From Flavobacteriaceae bacterium (GTDB taxonomy: Bacteria > Bacteroidota > Bacteroidia > Flavobacteriales > Flavobacteriaceae): a DNA stretch of 64,000 nt. Both the position numbers and the translations under genes were made by a program. Positions within the stretch are counted from its first letter, which is position 1. Each line of letters opens with the position of its first letter. The DNA lies in NCBI GenBank assembly GCA_016649715.1, contig JAENXC010000002.1, forward strand, positions 62,001 through 126,000, given 5' to 3'. The notes under the pieces were generated by a model. It was not told the DNA's origin and did no database searches. It saw only the letters and a program-made list of their open reading frames with translations. Of this stretch, positions 44,970 to 53,923 are shown one piece after another.

Positions 44970-45674
44970 GTGATAGCCGGATTATTGATAAACTTCTTTG
45001 AGCTTGTAGCATTTCTTGTTGGAATATACTATTATAGAAAAAATAAATCCCAACCTACTTTCTATTTAGTTTGGTTTCTGGGGATTACTGTTTTTTCTGA
45101 GCTTTTTAGTTGGTATGCATATTTTGTAAAGACAGGATTTTTACATTTTTTAAAAGACACTCCATTTGAAACCAATTACTGGTGGGCAAATATTTATTCT
45201 TTACTAAGTTATTTATTTTACATAAATTATTTTAAGTGGTATTTATCGTCGAAAAAATCAATCTCAATTCTTAATATTGCTTCTATTGTTTTTTTGGTAG
45301 TTAGTCTTTTTGAAATTATTTTTTCAAGTGGCTTCTTCACTCGTTTTATGTCTATTTCCAATATACTCGGAACATTGTTTGTTTTTTTAAGTATATCGGT
45401 TTACTATTTGGAATTACTTAAAAGTGATCAAATTCTGCAAGTGCAAAGAACCTTGCCATTCTACGTGTCTATTGGGGCATTGATTTTTCATCTCTCTTCA
45501 ACCCCATTATTTATTTATAGCTCCTATTACAGCAATTCCATTGACCCGGGTTTTGTTAGGTTATACAGACTGATTATCTTTGGTATCAACTTTTTGCTAT
45601 ATTCCATTTATATTGCTGGCTTTTTAATATGCTTACGGACAAAGGACCCTTACTTCCACAAGAAAAACTTTTAA
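44970..45674 (+). CDS. Integral membrane protein, probable sensor partner
   Basis: A 234-residue protein with about seven membrane segments and short loops, starting at GTG 44970, 4 bases after the stop of the small hypothetical. It has no known catalytic motif. The last 46 bases overlap the start of the histidine kinase gene. A seven-segment membrane protein fused in operon to a soluble-type kinase with its own single helix could act as a ligand sensor; this is inference. Confidence 0.7.
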   Translation: MIAGLLINFFELVAFLVGIYYYRKNKSQPTFYLVWFLGITVFSELFSWYAYFVKTGFLHFLKDTPFETNYWWANIYSLLSYLFYINYFKWYLSSKKSISILNIASIVFLVVSLFEIIFSSGFFTRFMSISNILGTLFVFLSISVYYLELLKSDQILQVQRTLPFYVSIGALIFHLSSTPLFIYSSYYSNSIDPGFVRLYRLIIFGINFLLYSIYIAGFLICLRTKDPYFHKKNF

Positions 45675-46426
45675 TAATTTACTTTATTGCGGTACTGTTA
45701 TTCTTCGCGGTCTTTGCAATTGTGTTCGTTATCGCCTTTCAGCGCCGAAAAAATAAGTTCCTCATAGAACGCTATGAAGCAGAGAAGCGCTACCAAAGGG
45801 AACTTGCAGATTCACAAATTGAAATCCAAGAACAAACATTGAAAAACATTGCGTGGGAACTGCACGACAATGTGGGCCAGTTGCTTTCCGTTGCCAATAT
45901 CCAGCTGAACGTATTGATGAATTCTGCGCCCGAATCATTTCATAGCCAAATAAAGGAAACAAAGGAAGTGGTGCAGGAAAGCGTACAGGAAATACGCTCT
46001 CTTTCCAAAGTTCTCAATAACGACGTAGTCCTTAAAAATGGACTTATCGCTTCATTACAAGTGGAACTGGACCGTTTTAAGCGTTTGAACTATCTGGATG
46101 CTTCTCTGAAAATAAGCGGAGACATTGTACCGTTGAGCAGTGCCAGCGAAATTATCATCTTTCGAATCCTGCAGGAATCCCTATCGAACGTCATCAAACA
46201 CGCAAGAGCATCAAAATTATTCGTACATTTAGAATATAAAGAAAGAACGCTGGAAATATCTACCTTAGATGATGGAGTGGGTTTTGATATTTCACAAAAA
46301 ACAGACAGTTCGGGTATGGAAACCATGAGAAGTCGTGCAGATTTACTGCATGCAGACTTTTCAATAACGTCTGAAATTGGCAAGGGTACTCAGTTGTTTT
46401 TAAAGTACCCGTATAAAAGCAAATGA
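45629..46426 (+). CDS. Sensor histidine kinase, NarX/LiaS type (HisKA_3)
   Basis: A 265-residue kinase. One membrane helix at about 13-38, then a coiled linker, then the dimerisation/phosphoacceptor segment with His 79 in LKNIAWELHDNVGQLLSVAN. The ATPase domain shows the N-box (ILQESLSNVIKHARASKLFV), STLDDGVGFDISQ (G1) and a GMETMRSRADLL block, ending IGKGTQLFLKYP. There is no periplasmic sensor domain; the overlapping membrane protein may supply it. It overlaps the response regulator by 4 bases. Confidence 0.9.
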   Translation: MLTDKGPLLPQEKLLIIYFIAVLLFFAVFAIVFVIAFQRRKNKFLIERYEAEKRYQRELADSQIEIQEQTLKNIAWELHDNVGQLLSVANIQLNVLMNSAPESFHSQIKETKEVVQESVQEIRSLSKVLNNDVVLKNGLIASLQVELDRFKRLNYLDASLKISGDIVPLSSASEIIIFRILQESLSNVIKHARASKLFVHLEYKERTLEISTLDDGVGFDISQKTDSSGMETMRSRADLLHADFSITSEIGKGTQLFLKYPYKSK

Positions 46427-47079
46427 TGAGTAAAGGAAAAAAACATACTGTTGCCATTGTTGATGACCATTCGCTTTTTGCAGGTTCACTGGAAAAGTTG
46501 ATCAATACTTTTCCTGATTTTGAAGTGCTATTCCATGCTAAAAATGGCCAAGAATTGCAAAATATTTTAGCCGAGAAAAATGCTGATCCAGAAATCATTT
46601 TACTAGATATCAATATGCCCGTGATGAACGGTTTTGAAACCGCGGAATGGCTTTCAGAAAATCATTCGAGGATAAAAATCATGGCTCTATCTATGGAAGA
46701 TGATGAACATATAATCCTTAAAATGCTTCGGAGAGGTGCAAGGGGCTATTTGTTGAAAGACATCCATCCCGAAATTCTGAACACCGCACTGCACGAGTTG
46801 ATAGATAAAGGATATTATCATTCTGAAAAAGTTTCGGAAACACTTTTAAATTCCCTAAGTTCCGATGAAGAAGGAATACTTCTGAATTTTAAGGAAAATG
46901 AACTCACTTTCATTGAGCTGGCGTGTTCCGAAATGACTTATAAGGAAATTGCTGAAATAATGAAACTTAGCCCCAAAACCATTGATGGTTATCGGCAGGA
47001 TCTTTTCAAACGGCTTAAACTAAAAAATAGGGTGGGGTTGGTGATCTTCGCTTTAAAAAAGAATTTGATAAAGCTTTAA
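46423..47079 (+). CDS. NarL/LuxR-type response regulator
   Basis: A 218-residue transcription factor. Receiver domain: Asp 14/15 in AIVDDHSLFAGSL, phospho-acceptor Asp 62 in IILLDINMPVMNGFE, Lys in GYLLKDIHPE. C-terminal LuxR-type helix-turn-helix at about 150-210 (LTFIELACSEMTYKEIAEIM, KLSPKTIDGYRQDLFKRLKL). It would be phosphorylated by the upstream kinase and bind an inverted repeat. The palindrome at 44499-44536 is a candidate site. Its stop codon overlaps that of the convergent pseudouridine synthase gene. Confidence 0.92.
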   Translation: MMSKGKKHTVAIVDDHSLFAGSLEKLINTFPDFEVLFHAKNGQELQNILAEKNADPEIILLDINMPVMNGFETAEWLSENHSRIKIMALSMEDDEHIILKMLRRGARGYLLKDIHPEILNTALHELIDKGYYHSEKVSETLLNSLSSDEEGILLNFKENELTFIELACSEMTYKEIAEIMKLSPKTIDGYRQDLFKRLKLKNRVGLVIFALKKNLIKL

Positions 47080-47732
47080 TTGCAGGTATTCCAAATCGGA
47101 TCATCCGGAGCGGATGCATTAATGATGATTTCCTCTTTTTGAACCGGATGGATCAACGTTAATCTTTTTGCGTGAAGATGAATACTTCCATCGGCATTGC
47201 TTCGGTCAAAACCGTATTTCAAATCTCCTTTTATTGGGCTGCCAATGGCTGAAAGCTGCGACCGGATTTGGTGGTGTCTTCCGGTTTCCAAAACAATTTC
47301 CAACAAATAATAATTGTCCAGTTTTTTCAGAAGTTTATAGTGAAGCACTGCTTTTTTGCTGTCCGGCACTTCTTTAATGTGGGCGTAACTTTTGTTTTGC
47401 TTCGGGTTTCTTTTTAAATAATGCGTCAATGAATCCTCCGACTTTGGAGGCATATTTTTCACGATTGCCCAATATATTTTTTCAGTTTCCCTTTCGGAAA
47501 ACATTTTGTTCAACCGCGCCAACGCTTTTGAGGTTCTCGCAAAAACCACAATCCCGCTGGTAGGGCGATCCAAACGGTGCACAACACCCAAAAAGACTGC
47601 GCCGGGTTTGTTGTATTTTTCGGCAATGTATTCCTTCACGACTTCAGAAAGTGGCGCATCGCCCGTTTTGTCGCCCTGCACAATATCGCCCGGGCGTTTG
47701 TTTACTACAATCAGATGATTGTCTTCAAACAA
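47076..47732 (-). CDS. RluA-family pseudouridine synthase (start uncertain)
   Basis: A 218-residue enzyme that isomerises uridine in rRNA or tRNA. The catalytic Asp lies in GVVHRLDRPTSGIVVFART (the HRLDxxTSG motif), with a later ETGRHHQIRSQLSAIGSPIK block. The start shown is TTG at 47732 (MFEDNHLIVVNKRPGDIVQG). Upstream codons up to the in-frame stop near 47807 contain no ATG, GTG or TTG; the frame reads ISKKLINPKTHSTKDNLQVL, and NLQVLFEDN looks coding by family habit, so an ATT start near 47789 cannot be excluded. The dispersed repeat after panB ends in this region. Confidence 0.85.
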   Translation of the reverse strand: MFEDNHLIVVNKRPGDIVQGDKTGDAPLSEVVKEYIAEKYNKPGAVFLGVVHRLDRPTSGIVVFARTSKALARLNKMFSERETEKIYWAIVKNMPPKSEDSLTHYLKRNPKQNKSYAHIKEVPDSKKAVLHYKLLKKLDNYYLLEIVLETGRHHQIRSQLSAIGSPIKGDLKYGFDRSNADGSIHLHAKRLTLIHPVQKEEIIINASAPDDPIWNTCN

Positions 47733-47785
47733 AACCTGAAGATTGTCCTTGGTGCTATGGGTTTTTGGGTTGATGAGTTTTTTTG

Positions 47786-47846
47786 AAATTTGATTTTTGA
47801 TTATTTATTTGGAATTTGGTACTTGAAATTTGGAATTTCCCCTTTA
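47786..47846 (-). repeat. Dispersed AT-rich repeat starting at the panB stop codon
   Basis: On the minus strand it starts with the panB stop (TAAAGGGGAAATTCC), then TTCAAGTACCAAATTCC and ATAATCAAAAATCAAATTTC. The copy after pfkA (13083-13150) has the same order of blocks and the same placement relative to the stop codon. Confidence 0.65.
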
Positions 47847-48662
47847 ATATTGTTCGCTATCATTCGGAAAATCTCCACTCTTCACATCGGCACTGTATTG
47901 ACTGAAAGCGTTTTTCATTTCGGTATATAAATCCAGATACCTTCGAAGAAAACGTGGATTGAATTCGTGCGTCATTCCAACCATATCATGCGTTACCAAA
48001 ACTTGGCCGTCCACACCATTTCCGGCACCGATGCCTATTACGGGAATGCTTATTTTTCCAGCAACTTCCTTGGCGAGTTTAGCGGGAACTTTTTCTAAAA
48101 CTACAGCGAAGCAGCCTGCTTTTTCGAGCAAAATGGCATCTTCAATCAGTTTTTCGGCTTCATCTTCCTCTTTGGCGCGCACGGTGTAGGTCCCGAATTT
48201 ATAAATGGATTGTGGCGTAAGCCCCAAATGGCCCATCACGGGAATTCCTGCATTCAAAATTCTTTTTATGGATTCTTTTATTTCGGCTCCACCTTCCATT
48301 TTTACAGCGTGTCCACCGCTTTCTTTCATAATCCGTATTGCTGAACGAAGTGCTTCTTTTGGGTCGCTTTGGTAGCTTCCGAAAGGTAAATCTACCACCA
48401 CCAAACTACGTTCAATACCACGGACCACCGAGGCTGCATGATAGATCATTTGGTCGAGGGTGATTGGCAAAGTTGTTTCGTGGCCCGCCATTACATTACT
48501 GGCCGAATCGCCCACCAAAATCACATCTATCCCCGCACTGTCTAAAATCTTTGCCATCGTGAAATCATAAGCCGTAAGCATGGAGATTTTCTCGCCTTTC
48601 TTTTTCATATCCACCAAGGTTTTGGTGGTAATTCGCTTGTATTCTTTTTTTGCTGTGCTCAT
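47844..48662 (-). CDS. panB: 3-methyl-2-oxobutanoate hydroxymethyltransferase
   Basis: A 272-residue enzyme of pantothenate synthesis: ketoisovalerate plus methylene-tetrahydrofolate gives ketopantoate. Motifs: [40 protein letters not shown] (metal ligand Asp), [37 protein letters not shown], and [20 protein letters not shown]. The family length is about 265-275. It stands alone on the minus strand. Confidence 0.95.
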   Translation of the reverse strand: MSTAKKEYKRITTKTLVDMKKKGEKISMLTAYDFTMAKILDSAGIDVILVGDSASNVMAGHETTLPITLDQMIYHAASVVRGIERSLVVVDLPFGSYQSDPKEALRSAIRIMKESGGHAVKMEGGAEIKESIKRILNAGIPVMGHLGLTPQSIYKFGTYTVRAKEEDEAEKLIEDAILLEKAGCFAVVLEKVPAKLAKEVAGKISIPVIGIGAGNGVDGQVLVTHDMVGMTHEFNPRFLRRYLDLYTEMKNAFSQYSADVKSGDFPNDSEQY

Positions 48663-48681
48663 AATGGATTTGAATTAAATG

Positions 48682-48730
48682 GTAAAAGTAAGGATTTGCG
48701 ATTTACGATTTCGGATTTACGATTGTTGAT
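48682..48730 (-). repeat. Low-complexity GATTTACGATT repeats between sdaA and panB
   Basis: Repeated gatttgcgatttacgatttcgg / atttacgattgttgatttcc units, a type of AT-rich intergenic filler. It borders the C-rich repeat at 48731-48755. On the minus strand TACTTTTA at about 48682-48689 may be a weak -7 element for panB. Confidence 0.5.
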
Positions 48731-48755
48731 TTCCTCTTTGGGGCCAGGGGGCTTA
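48731..48755 (-). repeat. Dispersed C-rich repeat overlapping the sdaA stop codon
   Basis: Minus strand TAAGCCCCCTGGCCCC then AAAGAGGAA. Its TAA is the stop codon of the L-serine dehydratase gene. It matches the copies at 37841-37867 and 60663-60689. Confidence 0.7.
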
Positions 48756-50177
48756 GCAATCACTAATATTGACCTGTACCGCCAAACCGCCCTCACTGGT
48801 TTCCTTATATTTTGAAGTCATATCTTTTGCGGTTTCCCACATGGTTGCAATAACTTTATCCAAAGGGACTTTCGCTTTTGAAGGGTCGCTGTCAAGAGCT
48901 ATTTCGCAAGCGTTTATTGCTTTTATGGCGCCCATTGCATTGCGTTCTATGCACGGAATTTGCACCAAGCCGGCAATGGGGTCGCAGGTCAAGCCCAGGT
49001 GGTGCTCCATGGCTATTTCACTGGCCATTAAACATTGTTCGGGAGTTCCGCCCATCAACTCGCAAAGCGCGCCAGCAGCCATTGAAGATGAAACTCCAAT
49101 CTCTGCTTGGCAACCGCCCATTGCTGCTGAAATGGTAGCGCCTTTTTTGAAAATACTCCCTATCTCGCCCGAAGTGAGCAAAAATTTTCGCACATCCTCA
49201 AAGTTGGCATCGTGGTTTTCAATCACCATATAATACATCATCACGGCAGGAATTACGCCAGCACTTCCGTTGGTAGGTGCTGTAACTACACGGCCCAGCG
49301 AAGCATTCACTTCATTTACGGCCAAGGCGAAACACGACACCCATTTCAAAATTTGACGAAATTTTACTTCTGTATTTCTAATGGCATCAATCCATTCTTC
49401 AGCATTGGTATATTTGGGGTTGGCAATTAGGTTTTTATTCATTTCAAAAGCTCTTCGGGTAACGTTCAGTCCACCGGGCAATGTGCCTTCGGTATGGGCG
49501 CCAACGTACATAGAATCGAGCATCACGTCCCAAATTTTCTTTAGGCCATCGTTTATTTCAGCTTCGCTTCTGAGAGATTTTTCATTTTCGAGCACTATTT
49601 CCCAAATGTTTTTTCCTTCGGCTTTGCAATATGCCAAGAGTTCGGTTCCTTTTTCAATAGGGAAGGGGAATTGCTCAAATTTTGCCTGTTTAATTTTTTT
49701 GGTTTTCCGTTCTTTTTTCACTGTAAATCCACCGCCAATGGAGTAAAAAGTAGAAGATTTTTTAGAGCCGTCTTTCAAAGTTGCATTAAAAGTCATTCCG
49801 TTGGGATGAAACTCCAAAAACTTACGGTTGAAGATGATGCTTTGCTTCGGAAAAAAGGGAACATCCAATTCGCCGTTGAGCTTCAATTTATTTTCGGAAG
49901 TGATAAAATCTATTTCCTTTACAATGTTTTCAATAGGAAAAGTTACAGGGTCGAAGCCCGAAAGGCCTAGCATTACTGCAATATCAGTAGCGTGGCCTCT
50001 TCCGGTGAGCGAGAGGGAACCGTACAGGTCCACTGAAATTTCCGCTACATCTTCAAATTGATTATTCTCTTTCAGTTCACCAATCCATCGCATGGCTGCG
50101 CGCCACGGCCCCAAAGTGTGGGAACTTGAAGGTCCCACCCCGATTTTCAACATATCAAAAACGCTGATACTTTCCAT
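48753..50177 (-). CDS. sdaA: L-serine ammonia-lyase (serine dehydratase), single chain
   Basis: A 474-residue iron-sulfur L-serine dehydratase forming pyruvate and ammonia. The N-terminal beta part has [20 protein letters not shown] and [20 protein letters not shown]; the C-terminal alpha part has [39 protein letters not shown] and [20 protein letters not shown] with the cluster-binding Cys residues. Both halves in one chain is the SdaA/SdaB form. It is read alone and ends at a dispersed C-rich repeat. The 145 bases to the next gene hold nothing I recognise. Confidence 0.93.
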   Translation of the reverse strand: MESISVFDMLKIGVGPSSSHTLGPWRAAMRWIGELKENNQFEDVAEISVDLYGSLSLTGRGHATDIAVMLGLSGFDPVTFPIENIVKEIDFITSENKLKLNGELDVPFFPKQSIIFNRKFLEFHPNGMTFNATLKDGSKKSSTFYSIGGGFTVKKERKTKKIKQAKFEQFPFPIEKGTELLAYCKAEGKNIWEIVLENEKSLRSEAEINDGLKKIWDVMLDSMYVGAHTEGTLPGGLNVTRRAFEMNKNLIANPKYTNAEEWIDAIRNTEVKFRQILKWVSCFALAVNEVNASLGRVVTAPTNGSAGVIPAVMMYYMVIENHDANFEDVRKFLLTSGEIGSIFKKGATISAAMGGCQAEIGVSSSMAAGALCELMGGTPEQCLMASEIAMEHHLGLTCDPIAGLVQIPCIERNAMGAIKAINACEIALDSDPSKAKVPLDKVIATMWETAKDMTSKYKETSEGGLAVQVNISDC

Positions 50178-50322
50178 TCAAAATAATTTTGAAAACAAAT
50201 ATAGCCATAAAACTGTGCAAGAATTAACTACGGTTAAAAAAGAACCACCGTTAGGGCAATCTCTTTGGGGCGAGCAGTTTTTCGCTTGTGATTTCTCCCT
50301 GCGCCAAAATTTTCGTGATAGG

Positions 50323-50967
50323 CTACTGAAATCTATAACCAGTGCCCAAATTGATGCGAAGCCCAAAGCCGACATTGAAATAATTGACACCATTAAAGGT
50401 ATCTTCCAGCTCCGAAGGCACGTCAATATTCATAAAATCGTGGCGAAGTTCTGGGGCAACATAAACCGAAATGTAATTTGCCAACTTGTAACTCACTTCG
50501 GGCCTTAGCCAAAGTGCGGTGCCACTGTCTTCAAAAGAATCGCCCAAGCCTCTATTGAAATAGCCGGAATAGCCTACGCCCAAACCGATGGAAAGATCAA
50601 ATTTTTGGACTTGCTTTTCATATCCAACCACGCCTCCAAGTACTAAATTGTTCATTCTATCATAGTTGCCCACAAGCTCGGGGTCAGTTACTTTTCCAAA
50701 AAAGAAACTCATTGCCGGACCTACGTAAAAGTGCCCCAAAATGTTAAGTTTCAGTTGTACCTGTGCGCCTGTTTTTAGGTCCATTCCGTCATTTACAAAA
50801 TTATGGACAAAGGAAATAGGCACATATGCGCCCACGGTAATGCTCCCTACTTTGCTGCCGGAATTTTGTTGTTCTTGGTTTATATTTTTTTCGTTTTCTG
50901 TTTGCTGTGCGAAGGAAACTGCGGAAAAAAGCAGGGCGATACTAAGCGTTTTAATATTCAAAAACAT
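50323..50967 (-). CDS. Outer-membrane beta-barrel protein
   Basis: A 214-residue exported protein with signal peptide (about 1-20, ending AVSFA). The mature part has alternating beta strands (GSITVGAYVPISFVHNFVND, GAQVQLKLNILGHFYVGPAM, NLVLGGVVGYEKQVQKFDLS, YISVYVAPELRHDFMNID) and ends in GFGLRINLGTGYRFQ, as in small Bacteroidota outer-membrane barrels. It probably sits in the outer membrane; its ligand is unknown. Its start overlaps the end of the lipoprotein gene by 17 bases. Confidence 0.75.
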   Translation of the reverse strand: MFLNIKTLSIALLFSAVSFAQQTENEKNINQEQQNSGSKVGSITVGAYVPISFVHNFVNDGMDLKTGAQVQLKLNILGHFYVGPAMSFFFGKVTDPELVGNYDRMNNLVLGGVVGYEKQVQKFDLSIGLGVGYSGYFNRGLGDSFEDSGTALWLRPEVSYKLANYISVYVAPELRHDFMNIDVPSELEDTFNGVNYFNVGFGLRINLGTGYRFQ

Positions 50968-51631
50968 AGGTAGTTGGGGGGTTTGTTACTGGAATTTCAA
51001 TAGTTTGTGCAGGACCATTATTGAGTTCGTATTCAAAAATTGCAAAGGTGCCCAAAATACTTTCGCGGTTTATTGTACGGTTTTCGGAAGTTGGATTGTA
51101 ATTGCCATTTTCGGATTGGTCCAACTCACAAAAATCATTTCCATTGGCATTAAAGGGAAGGTTGCAGATATTTGATGTATAGGAAAGTGTATATTTCAAA
51201 TAATTGTCATCTCCCGATAGGTTTTTCAGAAAAAGTGAAAACGTTCCTACTCCATTAAGAGTTACTGTTCCCAAATCGATTAATAAATCGCGATTGGCCA
51301 CTCCGGAAGAGTAGATTTTGCTGGAATAATCGGAATTTTCGTTCTCAAGACTGAAGGGATCAGCTATATTAATGAGCACCTTTAGAGGCTTGTCGTTGGC
51401 GTTTAACGATGTAAACTGAAAATCCCCCACAGCATCAGAAGTTGCGCTGGCCAAAGTTTTGTAAACAGCATTGGTATGTATAGAAATGTTTTGAAGTGGA
51501 TTGCCATTTTGGTCCACTATTTTGCCCTTTACCAAAAGGCGCTCATTGCTGGAAATATCCAATCTTTCAACACAGCTTGTGGCAGACAGTACTACTGAAA
51601 ACATCAGTATTTTATAGAAATAACTTTTCAT
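50951..51631 (-). CDS. Lipoprotein with carboxypeptidase-regulatory-like domain
   Basis: A 226-residue lipoprotein: signal with lipobox at SATSC (Cys about 20). The next 80 residues resemble a CarboxypepD_reg-like/Cna-B fold (LLVKGKIVDQNGNPLQNISI, DAVGDFQFTSLNANDKPLKV). The rest is beta-rich and unassigned. It overlaps the beta-barrel gene, so the two probably act together at the outer membrane. It is divergent from the T9SS protein at 51754. Confidence 0.7.
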   Translation of the reverse strand: MKSYFYKILMFSVVLSATSCVERLDISSNERLLVKGKIVDQNGNPLQNISIHTNAVYKTLASATSDAVGDFQFTSLNANDKPLKVLINIADPFSLENENSDYSSKIYSSGVANRDLLIDLGTVTLNGVGTFSLFLKNLSGDDNYLKYTLSYTSNICNLPFNANGNDFCELDQSENGNYNPTSENRTINRESILGTFAIFEYELNNGPAQTIEIPVTNPPTTYVFEY

Positions 51632-51753
51632 TTTTTATAACTTTTAACGAAACAAGAATACATAAAATAGCAAAATCTACCTCTTGGAAAATGCTAAAGT
51701 TTTTATTTTCCGATTTGAAAGTATTCTTTATATTGCAAAAAAATAATTTACGG

Positions 51754-53802
51754 ATGAAAAATATATTACTCTTCTTAGTTTTAAGCATAAGTTCCCTTTC
51801 CATTTTTGGACAACAGATTCAAATATACCAGCAGTTTAATGGTCGTTATAATTATACCGCTATTGGTAATACACTCAATCAATCTGAAAACCAAAACCCT
51901 TCTTGTACCATACTTACCGAAAGCAGTGCGACCCTAACTTTAGGATCAGGCCAAACCTTGGTTTCGGCAAAATTATATTGGTCTGGTTCTGCCTTGGGCG
52001 ATTTTGATGTGAAATTGAACGGAAATGATATAACTGCCCAAAGAACATTTTCGCTTGTGTACAGCGGATTACCATATTTTGCTGCCTATGCAGATGTTAC
52101 CTCCATTGTTGAAGCGAATGGCAATGGCACTTACACTTTTTCTGATATGGATATTACAGCAACACTACAAAATTATTGTACGGGTGGTACTAATTATGGT
52201 GGTTGGTCCATTATTATTATTTATGAAGATCCGGCGCTTTTATGGACCCAAGTTTCCTTGTTTGATGGTTTGGAAGCTGTTTCGTCAACCCAAAATTCAC
52301 TTGATATTATCCTTACAAATATTGATGTAGTTAGTGATGTATTATCAAAAATTGGCTTTTTGGCTTGGGAAGGAGATGCTGCAATAGCCAACGGCGAAAG
52401 TTTAAAGATTAATAATAACATAGTTGGTAATCTCCCATTAAACCAGCCTAATAACGCCTTTAATAGTACAAATAGTTATACAAATTCAAGCAGTCTTTAT
52501 AATATGGATTTGGATTTTTATGACTTAACTGGCCTAATACAGCCCGGCGATACGCAAATAGATATACAACTCACTTCGCAACAGGATTTTATTATGGTAA
52601 ATAATATTATAACTGCTGTAAATTCAGAACTGCCCGATCCTACTATTGTAATAAATGGCGCCGTAGCTTTTCCGCAACAAGACCAAATACAAATAACGTA
52701 TACGGTTAGTAATGTAAATAGTACCGCCTTGTTACCTGCAAACACTCCTATTACTTTTTACGCAGATGGTATTGAGTTTGGAGAAACACAAACCAATCAA
52801 ATTGTGCCTATTGGAGGAACGCTCACAGAAGTCGCAACCTTAGCGTTGCCTTCTGGTACGCCTTCAAATTTTACATTGAAAGCTACAATTAATGCCGATG
52901 GAACTATTCCGGAAACCGACGGAACAAACAATGATTATGAACTTCAAATTACAATTTCGCCCATAACGGTAAACGAAACTCCTGACGCATTGCAAGTGTG
53001 CGATACTGATAACGATGGTTTTTCCCAATTTACTTTGCACAATGCCGATGCCGATATTACACTTGGCGATCCAAGCTTAACAACTACCTATCATTTTACG
53101 CTTTTAGACGCAGAGAACGGCCTTAATGAACTTCAAGATCCGTATGTAAACAACAATCCGTTTAATGATGAAGTTTTTGCCAGAATAGTGAATGCAGACG
53201 GAAGTAGTTTTGCGGTAGTTACTTTGCCATTAATTGTCAATGAGCAACCTCCAATTATAGCTCCCATAACACTATTTATAAACGAAGGCGATGGCGACGG
53301 CTTTGCCATTTTCGACCTAACAATAAAGATTCCCGAAATTTTGAATGGACTGAACCCTTCAGATTATGCGGTACTTTTCTATGAAACACTTGCCGATGCA
53401 GAAAATAATATAAACTCCATTGCTAATCCTTCGGCTTATGGAAATGTTACCAACCCACAAACAATTTATGTTCGGGTTGAAAACTTAAATTCGGGTTGTT
53501 ACGCAATTACTTCCTTTGAAATTGAAACAGACCGAACTATTTCTGTAGGTTCTTTTGCTTTTAAAGATTTAAGTATTACTCCAAATCCAACCTCCGAAAG
53601 TTTTACCGTTCAATCCTCACAATTGATTTCAGAAATAGCTATTTCGCTTTACGATATTCAAGGAAAACTATTGTTTTCTGAAAAAATGCTTCCACAAAAC
53701 GGAAAGTTGACGATGGATGTTTCGTCTTTTGAAAATGGAATTTATTTTGTGAAGATTTCTTCGGAAGGAAATACTGTCATTAAAAAATTGATTAAAAACT
53801 AA
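51754..53802 (+). CDS. T9SS-secreted CARDB-like adhesin or surface protein
   Basis: A 682-residue exported protein. I choose ATG 51754 (MKNILLFLVLSISSLSIFGQ) because a signal peptide follows directly; the frame is open further upstream but without a signal. The N-terminal 270 residues are a beta domain (SGQTLVSAKLYWSGSALGDF, GTYTFSDMDITATLQNYCTG) with DUF3344-like look. A CARDB-like module follows at about 295-410 (NTPITFYADGIEFGETQTNQ). The end (about 605-682) is a T9SS type A sorting domain (LSITPNPTSESFTVQSSQLI, FENGIYFVKIS). Ligand unknown. Confidence 0.82.
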   Translation: MKNILLFLVLSISSLSIFGQQIQIYQQFNGRYNYTAIGNTLNQSENQNPSCTILTESSATLTLGSGQTLVSAKLYWSGSALGDFDVKLNGNDITAQRTFSLVYSGLPYFAAYADVTSIVEANGNGTYTFSDMDITATLQNYCTGGTNYGGWSIIIIYEDPALLWTQVSLFDGLEAVSSTQNSLDIILTNIDVVSDVLSKIGFLAWEGDAAIANGESLKINNNIVGNLPLNQPNNAFNSTNSYTNSSSLYNMDLDFYDLTGLIQPGDTQIDIQLTSQQDFIMVNNIITAVNSELPDPTIVINGAVAFPQQDQIQITYTVSNVNSTALLPANTPITFYADGIEFGETQTNQIVPIGGTLTEVATLALPSGTPSNFTLKATINADGTIPETDGTNNDYELQITISPITVNETPDALQVCDTDNDGFSQFTLHNADADITLGDPSLTTTYHFTLLDAENGLNELQDPYVNNNPFNDEVFARIVNADGSSFAVVTLPLIVNEQPPIIAPITLFINEGDGDGFAIFDLTIKIPEILNGLNPSDYAVLFYETLADAENNINSIANPSAYGNVTNPQTIYVRVENLNSGCYAITSFEIETDRTISVGSFAFKDLSITPNPTSESFTVQSSQLISEIAISLYDIQGKLLFSEKMLPQNGKLTMDVSSFENGIYFVKISSEGNTVIKKLIKN

Positions 53803-53824
53803 TTTGCAACGATAATACTAACGA

Positions 53825-53847
53825 CTCCCACTAAAAACTACCCACTT
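53825..53847 (+). repeat. Inverted copy of the TAGTGGGTAGTTTTTAG repeat
   Basis: The sequence ctcccactaaaaactaccca, then ctt, is the reverse complement (with a small gap) of part of the tandem repeat at 54809-54832. The two copies flank the DUF6503 lipoprotein gene. Confidence 0.55.
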
Positions 53848-53864
53848 AATTCATAAACCTTTCT

Positions 53865-53897
53865 AAAAAGCTTCCCCAACCCGGGAAGCTTTTTTAC
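53865..53897 (+). terminator. Rho-independent terminator after the T9SS CARDB-like gene
   Basis: Perfect 12-bp stem AAAAAGCTTCCC (53865-53876) / GGGAAGCTTTTT (53883-53894) with a 6-base loop and a T-run. It lies between the two + strand genes. Confidence 0.85.
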
Positions 53898-53923
53898 ATT
53901 TAACCAACTATAAACCATTCATT

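Noticed and set aside
51496-51753. N-terminal extension of the T9SS CARDB-like gene
   Set aside because: It overlaps the divergent lipoprotein gene and precedes a clean signal peptide at ATG 51754.
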